From: JAKPCT01 sp029553165
Lineage (GTDB): Bacteria; Bacillota; UBA4882; UBA8346
Reading direction: 5' to 3'
Assembly: GCA_035359995.1 (NCBI GenBank)
Contig: DAORZT010000041.1
Coordinates: forward strand, 1 to 25,947
Length of the DNA: 25,947 nt
Shown here: positions 1 through 8,052 of the stretch, one piece after another
Position numbering within the stretch: position 1 is the stretch's first letter
Layout: the number at the start of each line of letters is the position of its first letter
Notes under the pieces: generated by a model
The model's input: the letters and a program-made list of their open reading frames with translations, nothing else
What the model was told of the DNA's origin: nothing
Database searches by the model: none
Position numbers and translations under genes: made by a program

Positions 1-60
1 AAATGCCCATTTAAAGCGATTGATTACCGATAATACTGTATAATTCAAGCTAAAATAAAA

Positions 61-100
61 GAAGGAGCGATTAATATTTAACGCTTCTTCTTTTTTCTTT
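61..100 (+). terminator. Rho-independent terminator of an upstream gene
   Basis: GAAGGAGCG (61-69) pairs with CGCTTCTTC (82-90), with one G-U pair, and is followed by the T-rich run TTTTTTCTTT. It probably ends a + strand gene left of the window. Read on the other strand the same stem is followed by TTTTATTTTA, so it could also stop the minus-strand gene at 130-723. Confidence 0.7.
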
Positions 101-129
101 AATAAACCTTGTTAGAATTAAAATTAATT

Positions 130-315
130 TTATAAATTATCTGTTATTGAAAATTTAATACCTTCTGCCATAGCAATGAGATAAAAGAGAATATCGATCA
201 AAGAAAAATCTGCTATCATTACTGCTAACAAAAATGATGGATTTCCTATTATGGACAAACTTAAACCTTCTTGTAATCCAAGAAAAATTATTGAAAGTAT
301 ATTTCCGATAAAACA
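130..315 (-). pseudogene. C-terminal remainder of the SH3/membrane protein beyond the in-frame TGA
   Basis: Reading on past the TGA at 316-318 in the same frame gives 61 codons ending at TAA (130-132). They begin CFIGNILSIIFLGLQEG and contain two more hydrophobic stretches (FLLAVMIADFSLIDILFYLIAMA). The frame is unshifted, so one base change explains the break. Relatives, as I recall the family, carry a Gly-Cys-x-x-Gly-Asn pattern here, so GGA (Gly) to TGA is the simplest explanation. TGA is a normal stop elsewhere in the window (hemZ, the MBL gene, the second mini-gene), so general TGA recoding is unlikely. Confidence 0.55.
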
Positions 316-723
316 TCAAAGTAATGCCAGTACTGCACCAGATATTTGGAATGCCCGCGAATCTCCTTTTCCAAAATGAGAAATACTTTTCCCTACAAGA
401 AAGCCGACTCCAATAGCCATAATTCCAAACTGATAATGCGTAATTAAAGTTATTGTTGCCCACAAAATTGCCGAAATTATTGCCGCAATACTTCCTGCAA
501 TAATTCCAAGCTGTAAATTTCCTTCCTCGTGATATATTATTGATGGATCAGGAATTATATAACCGTATTTGCCATCAGGGAAATAGACTTTAAGCCAGGA
601 TGATTTTTTGCTTTTTGGGTCGATCTGAATCATTTCGCCGGGAGTCAATTCGGATACAACCGGAGCGTTCTGATTTGTGTAGGCATAAACTTTGGTATTA
701 CTTTGAATTGTGATGATTTCCAT
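316..723 (-). CDS. SH3-like domain plus membrane protein, N-terminal part (cut by in-frame TGA)
   Basis: A 135-residue open frame. Residues about 1-60 look like a bacterial SH3-like fold (VYAYT...PVVSELTPGEMIQI...WLKVYF...YGYI). Two hydrophobic segments follow, about residues 72-92 and 95-112, then a third that runs into the stop codon. The pattern FGIMAIGVGFLVGKSI is typical of small SH3-plus-transmembrane proteins of unknown role, probably envelope-associated. The start is supported by GAAGGAGTG about 9 bases before the ATG. The stop is TGA at 316-318, but the same frame continues open for 61 more codons (130-315) with clear membrane-protein composition. The full gene was therefore probably 197 codons, and this product lacks its last membrane segments. 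The exact function is not recognised. Confidence 0.6.
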   Translation of the reverse strand: MEIITIQSNTKVYAYTNQNAPVVSELTPGEMIQIDPKSKKSSWLKVYFPDGKYGYIIPDPSIIYHEEGNLQLGIIAGSIAAIISAILWATITLITHYQFGIMAIGVGFLVGKSISHFGKGDSRAFQISGAVLALL

Positions 724-811
724 TATTGAAACACTCCTTCAGATAATTTTTAATTTTACCATAAAATGTTTGTATTTTAAATAATAAGTTTTATAAAAGA
801 ACTAATTTAGA

Positions 812-839
812 TTGCCTAAACTATATATTGTGTTATAAA
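812..839 (+). promoter_or_regulatory. Candidate sigma-A promoter for nrdJ
   Basis: TTGCCT (812-817) and TATAAA (834-839) are separated by 16 bases, about 60 bases before the nrdJ start. The surroundings are very AT-rich, which raises the chance of a false match. Confidence 0.4.
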
Positions 840-900
840 ATATATATGGCAACAAGATATTGTATGGATACATAATTAACCAATATTGGAGGAAGAAGAG

Positions 901-2145
901 ATGCAGCTATCTTCAAATGCGAAAACGGTTTTAGAGCGTCGCTACTTAATGAAGCGAGATGGAAAAGTAATTGAAACCCCTGAAGATTTGCTTAAACGAG
1001 TGGCAACAGCAATCGCTCAAGTTGAAATAAGTGCTTTTGGAACCTCAAAGGAAGAGGTTGAAGAATTAACCAAGACATTCTTTACGTTGATGGATGAACG
1101 GAAGTTTATGCCAAACTCACCAACGTTGATGAATGCAGGCCGTGAGTTAGGGCAGTTGTCAGCTTGTTTTGTTTTACCAATTGATGATTCGATGGAAAGC
1201 ATCTTTGAATCGTTAAAAGTAGCAGCTTTAATACATAAAAGTGGCGGTGGAACAGGTTTTAATTTTTCGCGGATTCGTCCCAAAAATGACCAAGTTGGCA
1301 GTACCGGTGGGGTAGCCAGTGGGCCGCTTTCTTTCTTGCGGGTCTTTAACGCCAGTACCGAAGCGGTTAAACAAGGCGGGACGCGTCGTGGAGCCAATAT
1401 GGGAATTCTGCGGGTTGATCATCCGGATATCCTTGAATTTATTGATGCGAAAAAGAATAAAGGTGAGATTACTAATTTTAACTTGTCAATTGCGCTAACC
1501 GATGTGTTTATGGAGGCTTTGGAGAAAGGTGACGATTACTTTTTAATCAATCCCCGTACCAATCAGCCAACCGGTAAGTTGGCAGCACGTGAAGTGTTTG
1601 AGAAGATTGTTGCTTCTGCTTGGGAAACAGGGGATCCGGGAATTATTTTTATTGATCGGATCAATGAAGATAACCCTACTCCGCATATTGGCGCTTTAGA
1701 GAGTACCAATCCCTGTGGTGAGCAACCTTTGTTACCTTATGAATCCTGTAATCTTGGGTCAATCAATCTGTCCTTGATGGTTAAGGTGGACAATGCCGGA
1801 AAGTATGAAATTGATTGGGATGAGTTGGGACGGGTCACCCATTTGGCAGTCCGTTTTCTTGATGATGTGATTGAAGCCAATCGTTTTCCAATCCCAGCGA
1901 TTGAAACCAACACTAAAGCAAACCGGAAGATTGGATTGGGGGTAATGGGTTGGGCCGATCTGCTGTTGAAATTGCGAATTTCCTACTGTTCTGATGAAGC
2001 AATCCGCTTAGCGGAACAGTTAATGCGGTTTATTGATACCGAATCAAAAAAAGCTTCAGCCGAATTAGCAGAGATTCGTGGTGTCTTCCCCAATTACCAG
2101 GGCAGTATTTATGACCGCAAAAAAAGATGGTTTGAAACTCCGTAA
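901..2145 (+). CDS. nrdJ: Adenosylcobalamin-dependent ribonucleotide reductase (class II), N-terminal part of a frameshifted gene
   Basis: This is the catalytic part of class II RNR, which reduces ribonucleotides to deoxyribonucleotides using coenzyme B12 and needs neither oxygen nor a separate radical subunit. Visible are Cys89 (QLSACFV), the active-site triad Asn270/Cys272/Glu274 (NPCGEQ) and Cys283 (YESCNLGSIN). Cys272 is the likely thiyl-radical residue and Cys89/Cys283 the redox pair; the 11-residue spacing matches Cys322/Cys333 of the Thermotoga maritima enzyme. The start is ATG 901, placed 8 bases after GGAGG (888-892); the TTG at 886 would put the Shine-Dalgarno site inside the gene. 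Homology ends at Lys408 and the frame then runs out as RWFETP-stop. The correct continuation lies one base over, after an A7 run at 2119-2125. Joined, the protein is 777 residues. Confidence 0.85.
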   Translation: MQLSSNAKTVLERRYLMKRDGKVIETPEDLLKRVATAIAQVEISAFGTSKEEVEELTKTFFTLMDERKFMPNSPTLMNAGRELGQLSACFVLPIDDSMESIFESLKVAALIHKSGGGTGFNFSRIRPKNDQVGSTGGVASGPLSFLRVFNASTEAVKQGGTRRGANMGILRVDHPDILEFIDAKKNKGEITNFNLSIALTDVFMEALEKGDDYFLINPRTNQPTGKLAAREVFEKIVASAWETGDPGIIFIDRINEDNPTPHIGALESTNPCGEQPLLPYESCNLGSINLSLMVKVDNAGKYEIDWDELGRVTHLAVRFLDDVIEANRFPIPAIETNTKANRKIGLGVMGWADLLLKLRISYCSDEAIRLAEQLMRFIDTESKKASAELAEIRGVFPNYQGSIYDRKKRWFETP

Positions 2146-3235
2146 TGCAACTACAACAACGATTGCGCCTACAGGGACGATCAGTATCATCTGTGATACC
2201 AGCGGAGGAATTGAACCTTTATTTAGTTTGGCATTTACCAGACAGATTATGGATAATGATCGCTTGATCGAGGTTAACAGTGTTTTTGAAGAGGTTGCCA
2301 AGCAGGAAGGATTTTATAGCAGGGAATTGATTGAGAAGATTGCCGAACAAGGGAGTTTGGCAGATTTTCAGGAAGTACCCGAAGCCATTCGCCAGGTTTT
2401 TGTTACAGCGCATGATATTGAACCGGAGTGGCATATTAAGATGCAGGCAGCATTTCAAAAATATACTGATAATGCAGTATCGAAAACAATTAATTTTCCG
2501 CGTCAGGCTACCAAAGATCAGATTGCTGCAGCTTACCGTCTGGCCTATAACTTAGGTTGTAAAGGGATCACCGTATACCGGGATGGCAGTTTGGATAATC
2601 AACCAATGCAACTTGGTCTGTCCAATAGTAATTCTTCAGAGTTACAAAAGAAAGAACATGCCGAGTCACATTTGACATTTGGCGAGTGGGGACGAATCAT
2701 GCCAATCAAGCGTCCGAAACGTTTGACTGGAATTACTGATGCCCGGCCGACTCCGGAAGGAAATCTTTACTTAACCTTGAATACTCATGAAGGAAGTCCG
2801 TTTGAACTATTTGCACAGATCGGGAAGGCAGGAAGTGATATTTCAGCATTTACTGAAGCAATTGCCCGCCTGATCTCCCTAGCTTTCAGGTGTGGAATTG
2901 CTCCGGAAGCGGTCGCTGATGAATTATTAGGAATTGGTGGCAGTAGATTTGTTGGGTTTGGTCCCAATCGGGTCCGTTCGGTCCCGGATGCGATCGGTCA
3001 GTTTATCAATGAATATTTAAGTAAAATGAGTAACGAGATAAAAGAGATTAATGATCAGCCGCAACTGGAGCTGGGATTGTCAGAAGTAGCAACTTCAGAG
3101 CTGACTCCGCCGACGAAACAAGCCAACCCTCCCAAAAAAGTGCGTTATAATCTGTGTCCGGTTTGCGGGATGTATACTTTCGGTTATGTAGAAGGCTGCG
3201 CCAAATGTGTTGCTTGTGGTCATTCCGAATGCTAA
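2078..3235 (+). CDS. nrdJ: Adenosylcobalamin-dependent ribonucleotide reductase, C-terminal part of the frameshifted gene
   Basis: True homology begins at 2126 (DGLKLRNATTTTIAPTG, the conserved phosphate-binding region of the RNR barrel). The open frame upstream to GTG 2078 overlaps the N-terminal part out of frame and is not RNR-like. Next come the conserved block GCKGITVYRDGS, a domain common at the C-terminus of NrdJ (about 2690-3010) and a Cys-rich tail with CPVCG...CAKCVACG, which in this family passes electrons to the active-site disulfide or binds metal. There is no Shine-Dalgarno site near 2078, so separate translation is unlikely. The two halves together encode one complete enzyme, so this is one gene with a single extra A. 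A sequencing error is as likely as a real mutation. Confidence 0.85.
   Translation: MVSSPITRAVFMTAKKDGLKLRNATTTTIAPTGTISIICDTSGGIEPLFSLAFTRQIMDNDRLIEVNSVFEEVAKQEGFYSRELIEKIAEQGSLADFQEVPEAIRQVFVTAHDIEPEWHIKMQAAFQKYTDNAVSKTINFPRQATKDQIAAAYRLAYNLGCKGITVYRDGSLDNQPMQLGLSNSNSSELQKKEHAESHLTFGEWGRIMPIKRPKRLTGITDARPTPEGNLYLTLNTHEGSPFELFAQIGKAGSDISAFTEAIARLISLAFRCGIAPEAVADELLGIGGSRFVGFGPNRVRSVPDAIGQFINEYLSKMSNEIKEINDQPQLELGLSEVATSELTPPTKQANPPKKVRYNLCPVCGMYTFGYVEGCAKCVACGHSEC
2119..2125 (+). other. A7 run at the nrdJ frameshift
   Basis: Seven consecutive A (2119-2125) sit exactly where the nrdJ frame breaks. With six A the reading is continuous (SIYDRKK then DGLKLRN). Confidence 0.8.
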
Positions 3236-3312
3236 TATTATTTCAAATATATTTATAGCTCAACAGTAAGTGTTTTTTCTTGAATTGTGGAATCAAAGAA
3301 GGAGGCTAAATA

Positions 3313-4263
3313 ATGATCCAAGAACGTGGTAGTAGAGTAGTAATCATCGGAGCTGGTTTAGTTGGAGCAACATTTGCTTATGCTTTAATGATCAATGGTG
3401 TAGTCTCGGAGATCGTTATGATTGATGTTAATACCGAGCGGCTTGAAGGAGAAATTATGGATTTAAACCATGGGATCTCGTTTGTGCGGCCTGTTTTGGT
3501 AAGAGCAGGTACATATGAGGATTGTAAAGATGCTGATATCATCGTTATTTGTGCCGGGGCAAACCAAAAACCCGGAGAAACCCGGCTTGATCTTTTGAAC
3601 AAAAATACGGAGATTTTCAGAGGAATTATTAATCAGATTAATGCGGTTGGTACCAATGCTTTATTACTGATTGCTACCAATCCGGTTGATATTATGACCT
3701 ATGTTACTTATAAATTAAGCGGTTTTGATCATAAACGGGTTATTGGATCGGGAACCGTACTTGATTCAGCAAGATTTCGCTATTTATTGAGTGATCACTG
3801 TAAAGTTGATCCTTCAAACGTTCATGCTTATATTATTGGCGAACATGGTGATTCTGAAGTACCGGTTTGGAGTTTAGCCAATATTGCCGGGTTAAGATTT
3901 ACAGAGTACTGCCCGGTGTGTGGTAAACAATGCGGTCCATTACCAAAGGAAAAGATCTTTGAAGAGGTCAAAAATTCCGCCTATAGTATTATCAAAGGCA
4001 AAGGGGCAACCTATTATGCGATTGGGTTAGCCCTGGTACAGATAGTTGAAAGTATTTTGCGGGATGAATATTCAGTGTTGACAGTATCAACTTTATTGTG
4101 TGACGAGTATGGTTTAAATGATGTCTGTTTAAGTTTGCCGAGTATTGTTACCCGTCGAGGCGTTGAAAAGAAGATTAATTTAACCTTGACTTATGAAGAA
4201 CTTGCCGGTTTACGGCATTCGGCTGAAGTACTCCAGGGTTATATCAAACAGTTAAAAATCTAA
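3313..4263 (+). CDS. ldh: L-lactate dehydrogenase
   Basis: A 316-residue cytoplasmic enzyme that interconverts pyruvate and L-lactate with NAD(H). The Rossmann motif is GAGLVG (13-18), with the NAD-ribose acid at Asp38. The substrate loop is GANQKPGETR: Gln85 marks lactate rather than malate dehydrogenase (Arg there), and Arg91 polarises the carbonyl. Catalytic Asp151, Arg154 and His178 lie in LDSARFR and GEHGDSE. The length is normal for the family. A Cys cluster, CPVCGKQC (Cys200, 203, 207), sits in the loop after the catalytic His and could bind a metal. The gene starts 77 bases after nrdJ, with GAAGGAGG before the ATG. It suggests fermentative NADH re-oxidation. Confidence 0.92.
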   Translation: MIQERGSRVVIIGAGLVGATFAYALMINGVVSEIVMIDVNTERLEGEIMDLNHGISFVRPVLVRAGTYEDCKDADIIVICAGANQKPGETRLDLLNKNTEIFRGIINQINAVGTNALLLIATNPVDIMTYVTYKLSGFDHKRVIGSGTVLDSARFRYLLSDHCKVDPSNVHAYIIGEHGDSEVPVWSLANIAGLRFTEYCPVCGKQCGPLPKEKIFEEVKNSAYSIIKGKGATYYAIGLALVQIVESILRDEYSVLTVSTLLCDEYGLNDVCLSLPSIVTRRGVEKKINLTLTYEELAGLRHSAEVLQGYIKQLKI

Positions 4264-4308
4264 AAAAGTTGAAACCATTTGCAATTTGATTCGTTTAAGG
4301 AGGTATAA

Positions 4309-4929
4309 ATGAATTATAAGACTTTTGTTACCGGTCCGATTGAGACTAACACTTATTTGGTTTGGTCAGGACAGGAAGCCGGTATTATCGATCCTGGAGG
4401 ACCGGTAGCTGATATCATTCGTTTCGTCGAAGATAATCGCTTGACTTTAAAGTGGATTGTCAATACTCATGGTCACGCGGATCATATTGCGGGAAACAGC
4501 TTGATTTTGGAAAAGTACCAGGTTCCGATTGCAATCCATGAGCAAGATCGGGTGATGTTAACCTCTGCCGATCACAATCTTTCAACTTTTATGGGGACTC
4601 CGTTAGTAAGTCCGGATGCAACAATTGTGTTAACTGATAGCGCTCAAATAAGTTTGGGCGATGCAACATTGCAGGTACTGGCAACTCCGGGGCATACCAA
4701 GGGAAGTATTTCGTTATATGGTAATGGGCTTTTATTTGCGGGAGATACTTTATTCTATCAAAGTATTGGCCGCACTGATCTTCCAGGAGGCGATTATCAG
4801 GAAATAATAACTAGCATTGAGCGGAAACTACTGCCGTTACCACCGGAAACAGTCGTATTACCGGGACATGGGTGTGATACTACTTTAGCTCATGAACATG
4901 ATTTTAATCCATTTATTAAATTGAAGTGA
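4309..4929 (+). CDS. Metallo-beta-lactamase-fold hydrolase (glyoxalase II-like)
   Basis: A 206-residue MBL-fold protein of the GloB/YcbL type. Metal ligands are visible: His54-x-His56-x-Asp58-His59 (THGHADH), the His of TPGHTKG, the Asp of FAGDTLF and the last His of LPGHGCDT. These proteins hydrolyse thioesters or related substrates; the short C-terminus lacks the glutathione-binding domain of classical glyoxalase II, so the substrate is not known. AAGGAGGT precedes the ATG. The gene lies 9 bases before hemZ, an MBL-hemZ-hisS-aspS neighbourhood I recall as common in Clostridia, so co-transcription with hemZ is likely. Confidence 0.85.
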   Translation: MNYKTFVTGPIETNTYLVWSGQEAGIIDPGGPVADIIRFVEDNRLTLKWIVNTHGHADHIAGNSLILEKYQVPIAIHEQDRVMLTSADHNLSTFMGTPLVSPDATIVLTDSAQISLGDATLQVLATPGHTKGSISLYGNGLLFAGDTLFYQSIGRTDLPGGDYQEIITSIERKLLPLPPETVVLPGHGCDTTLAHEHDFNPFIKLK

Positions 4930-4938
4930 AGATTTTTA

Positions 4939-6393
4939 ATGCGATACAAAATTGAGACTAATTTTCCTGAACAATTACCCAATATTGAAGCAGCCTTGAA
5001 AATTATTGATCCCCAAGCGCAAGTGGTTGCGGATAACGGTGATTTTTCATTGTTAATTGATATTGACGCTAGCAGTTTTGGTGTTAAGATTCAATTGTCT
5101 GCGCCACAGGTTAGTTGGTCATTCAATGATCAGGAGATCAATGATCGCCGTTATAATCTTGAAGACCGTAAGCAACGGCTCAAAGAAATAGTTCGTTTAG
5201 GAATTATTAATATTTTCAAAGCAATTTTTGATAAAAACCCTCCGTGGGGGATCTTAAGTGGAGTTCGGCCAACAAAGATCTATCACTATTTGCGGGATAA
5301 AGGTTTTTCCGGTCAGGAAATCCAGGAACGACTGCTCCAAAACTATGGTTTAAGTCCAGCCAAAGCCAAATTATTGCTGGAGATTGGTCAACTTCAGGAA
5401 AAGTTTATTAATAACCAGACAATCAGTATTTATGTTGGCATCCCTTTTTGCCCGACCCGTTGCCATTATTGTTCTTTTCCGGCAGTTTCCCTGGAAACCC
5501 ACCGCCATTTGGTCGGCAACTTTTTAAAAGGATTAGAGCTTGAAATTAAAGCAACCAGTGCTTTGTGTGGCGAATTAGGGTTTAACATTGAAAGCATCTA
5601 TATAGGTGGCGGAACGCCAACCAGTCTCGATGATGATTCTTTTGCACAGGTGTTGAGGTGGATTACTGATGCATTTGACATCCGTAGGTTGAGCGAATTT
5701 ACAGTTGAAGCGGGGCGTCCGGAGACGGTTTCGAAAGCCAAGATCGAAGCAATGGTTGCTTCCGGTGTCAATCGGATCAGTATCAATCCGCAGACAATGC
5801 AGACTGCTACCCTAAGAGGCATTGGTCGCAATCATAGTATTGCTGATATTTATAACGCTGTCGATTTAGTTAAGGCAACTAACTTAATCTTGAATATGGA
5901 TCTGATTTTAGGCTTACCCAATGAAACCGGAACGATGTTTTTAGATTCCTTACAAAAAGTGATCGCTATTGACCCGGAGAATATTACGGTCCATACCTTG
6001 GCTCCAAAACGGGCGGCATCATGGCATAAGGAATTTGATGAACTTAATTTGTTACAGTCTCAGGAGTTGGTTAATGCCCATGGCATTGCCGTTGATCTAC
6101 TCCAGCAACATGGTTTCATACCATATTATCTTTACCGCCAACGAGCGATCTTGGGTGATCTTGAAAACATTGGCTATGCCAAGCGTGGGACCGAAAGTGT
6201 TTATAACATTCAAATGATGGAAGAACGCCAAACCATTCTCGGATTAGGAGGTGGAGCAGTTACGAAATGGGTTGTTGGCCCTGATTTTAAAGTATCACGC
6301 CATCAAAACCCCAAATGCCCGGCAACATATTATCAGCGGGTGTCTGAGGATATAGTTAAAAAAGCCCAACTAACCCGGATACTTCTTAGTTGA
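4939..6393 (+). CDS. hemZ: HemZ-type radical SAM coproporphyrinogen dehydrogenase-like protein
   Basis: A 484-residue radical SAM protein of the HemN/HemZ group. The signature PFCPTRCHYCSFP (about residues 170-182) gives the CxxxCxxC site for the SAM-bound [4Fe-4S] cluster, followed by the glycine-rich SAM motif YIGGGTPTS. A long N-terminal region of about 160 residues before the core is typical of HemZ and not of HemN or HemW. HemZ has been proposed to convert coproporphyrinogen III to protoporphyrinogen IX without oxygen; the activity is less certain than for HemN. There is no strong Shine-Dalgarno site, and translation is probably coupled to the MBL gene 9 bases upstream. The TGA stop overlaps the -35 box of the next promoter. 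Confidence 0.8.
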   Translation: MRYKIETNFPEQLPNIEAALKIIDPQAQVVADNGDFSLLIDIDASSFGVKIQLSAPQVSWSFNDQEINDRRYNLEDRKQRLKEIVRLGIINIFKAIFDKNPPWGILSGVRPTKIYHYLRDKGFSGQEIQERLLQNYGLSPAKAKLLLEIGQLQEKFINNQTISIYVGIPFCPTRCHYCSFPAVSLETHRHLVGNFLKGLELEIKATSALCGELGFNIESIYIGGGTPTSLDDDSFAQVLRWITDAFDIRRLSEFTVEAGRPETVSKAKIEAMVASGVNRISINPQTMQTATLRGIGRNHSIADIYNAVDLVKATNLILNMDLILGLPNETGTMFLDSLQKVIAIDPENITVHTLAPKRAASWHKEFDELNLLQSQELVNAHGIAVDLLQQHGFIPYYLYRQRAILGDLENIGYAKRGTESVYNIQMMEERQTILGLGGGAVTKWVVGPDFKVSRHQNPKCPATYYQRVSEDIVKKAQLTRILLS

Positions 6394-6418
6394 CATTTTA
6401 AATTGTATTAGGTAAAAT
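6390..6418 (+). promoter_or_regulatory. Sigma-A promoter for the ppiC-hisS unit
   Basis: A consensus -35 TTGACA (6390-6395) and -10 TAAAAT (6413-6418) with 17-base spacing. The -35 box overlaps the hemZ stop codon. The predicted transcript start near 6425 gives a leader of about 85 bases. Confidence 0.75.
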
Positions 6419-6456
6419 ATTAAAAGCATCCTGCACTTATTAATTAAAGGCTATTC

Positions 6457-6481
6457 ATGGGTTTTTACTCATTTTTTTTTT
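6457..6481 (+). terminator. Small hairpin plus T-run in the ppiC leader
   Basis: ATGGGT (6457-6462), loop TTTT, ACTCAT (6467-6472) with one G-U pair, then T9. The stem is only 6 bp, so it is weak. It lies after the ppiC promoter, so it could be a leaky hemZ terminator or an attenuator. Confidence 0.4.
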
Positions 6482-6508
6482 GTAATTAGCGAAGGAGGAA
6501 ATAGAATA

Positions 6509-8026
6509 ATGGGAATGATTTCAATTCGTAAATTTTCTAAAAAAATGCTTGCTCCGGTTATTGTGGTATTAGTAGTGGCTATGGTTATTACAATGTTTTA
6601 TGTGGGATTCCCGATGTTGAACCGAGAAGTCCTCTCATATCAGGGAGAGGCTGTTAAACTTGATGGGGAGATAATAAAAGGGAATGAGTTTCAAAAATAT
6701 ATTACCCAGGCAAGTCAGCAAGCCAGCCAATTTGCCCAGTTAGGTATTCAATATACTCAATCACAAATTAGAGACATGGCATTATCGATGGCTATTGAAG
6801 AGTTAGCGATTAAAGCAGAGATGAAAAAAGTAGCTGATAAGATCAAAGTTACTGAAGCAGATGCCGAGAAACTAATCAAAAAATATTTTCCTACCGAAGA
6901 AGAATTAAAAACATTGCTTGATAGACAAGGATTTAGGGATAAGAAGGAGTTAATCAAAGTTTTAGTTCCCGATATGCAGAAACAGAAGTTTTTCGTAATG
7001 AAAGCCAAAGAGTTAGGTATTACTGTTTCCAAAGAAGAAGTCGAGCGTTCCTTGATTAAGGATATTGCAGTAAGTCACATTTTAATTGGTCTGAATGATG
7101 CAAATAATAAACCGCTTCGTACGGAAGAAGAAGCATTAAAGCGAGCTAATGAAGTTTTAGCTAAATTAAACAGTGGTGCTGATTTTGCCGAATTAGTAAA
7201 GACCTATTCCGATGATCCGGGTTCAATCGAAAAAGGCGGAAAATACGGACCAATGCCTGTTCAAGAGTTTGCCTCGACGATGGTCAGAGAATTTGTTGAA
7301 GGTTCACTTGCTTTGGAAAAAGTGGGTGACATCAGCAAACCTGTTAAAACACAATATGGCTATCACATTATTCGCCTTGACGAACGGACTATGCCGCAGG
7401 GTGATGAATATGAAGAACAATATAAAGCTAATGAAGAAAACTTATTGTTGATGACTGCTCAAACTAATGAAGAATTTGTTAATTGGATGAAAAAAATCAG
7501 TAAAGAGGCAGCAGAGAAGGTTGATATTTTAGATCCGGGCCTCCGGGCTTACAAACTGGCAATCGAAAAGAAGTGGGCTGAAGCTGCTACTGCTTATGAG
7601 AAAGCATTAAAAAAGAAATATTATAAGAAACAATGGGATCTCTATCTTGAATTATCTGATGTCTATGTTAATCTGAAAAAATTTGAAGAAGCCCAAGCAA
7701 TATTGAAGAAGATTCCTGCTGATTTCCAAGATAGTTTTGAGTATCAATTAGCATTGGCTAAAGTATACAAAGAAGACAAGAAAGCTGATAAAGCGGAAAA
7801 ACTGTTGTTAGAATTTGGCGGAAAACACGCTGATGATCTTGGAATCCATCAAGCGCTTCAAAAAACATTTACTGATTGGAAGATGACTGAAGCTGCTAAA
7901 AAAGAGGAACAAATTATTGCAAAGCTTCAAAAGAAACAAGAAGAAGAACTTAAAGAATATCAAAGAAGTTTAGAACAAAACGCTCAAACTGATGCAGACA
8001 AAGAACAAACTCAGGCAGAAGAGTAA
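6509..8026 (+). CDS. Membrane-anchored PpiC-type peptidyl-prolyl isomerase with TPR region
   Basis: A 505-residue SurA/PrsA-like foldase. Residues about 13-35 are a membrane anchor or uncleaved signal (LAPVIVVLVVAMVITMFYVG). There is no lipobox cysteine, unlike PrsA. A SurA-like helical N-domain follows. The parvulin domain is at about 186-292 (VSHILIGL...YSDDPGS...GKYGPMP...QYGYHIIRLDE). Residues about 340-460 form TPR-like helical repeats (WAEAATAYEKAL), and the tail is a charged, Gln/Glu-rich coiled coil. It probably helps exported proteins fold at the outer face of the membrane or in a periplasm. AAGGAGG (6492-6498) sets the start. It is inserted between hemZ and hisS, which are often close neighbours in other Firmicutes. 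Confidence 0.8.
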   Translation: MGMISIRKFSKKMLAPVIVVLVVAMVITMFYVGFPMLNREVLSYQGEAVKLDGEIIKGNEFQKYITQASQQASQFAQLGIQYTQSQIRDMALSMAIEELAIKAEMKKVADKIKVTEADAEKLIKKYFPTEEELKTLLDRQGFRDKKELIKVLVPDMQKQKFFVMKAKELGITVSKEEVERSLIKDIAVSHILIGLNDANNKPLRTEEEALKRANEVLAKLNSGADFAELVKTYSDDPGSIEKGGKYGPMPVQEFASTMVREFVEGSLALEKVGDISKPVKTQYGYHIIRLDERTMPQGDEYEEQYKANEENLLLMTAQTNEEFVNWMKKISKEAAEKVDILDPGLRAYKLAIEKKWAEAATAYEKALKKKYYKKQWDLYLELSDVYVNLKKFEEAQAILKKIPADFQDSFEYQLALAKVYKEDKKADKAEKLLLEFGGKHADDLGIHQALQKTFTDWKMTEAAKKEEQIIAKLQKKQEEELKEYQRSLEQNAQTDADKEQTQAEE

Positions 8027-8052
8027 TCTTTAAAATGAAAATGGTTTTCACA

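Noticed and set aside
316..318. TGA read as selenocysteine or as Trp by an altered code
   Set aside because: TGA ends several intact genes here, no SECIS-like structure is evident after it, and the site is in a membrane helix without a catalytic context.
155..463. 102-codon minus-strand frame overlapping the SH3/membrane gene
   Set aside because: The same-frame continuation past the TGA explains this DNA better. This frame is rich in Arg, Ser, Phe and Trp without domain character and has no ribosome site.
3280..3296. TTGAATTGTGGAATCAA before ldh as a Rex (redox) operator
   Set aside because: Only the outer four bases are symmetrical, and it does not fit the TTGTGAA-type Rex consensus.
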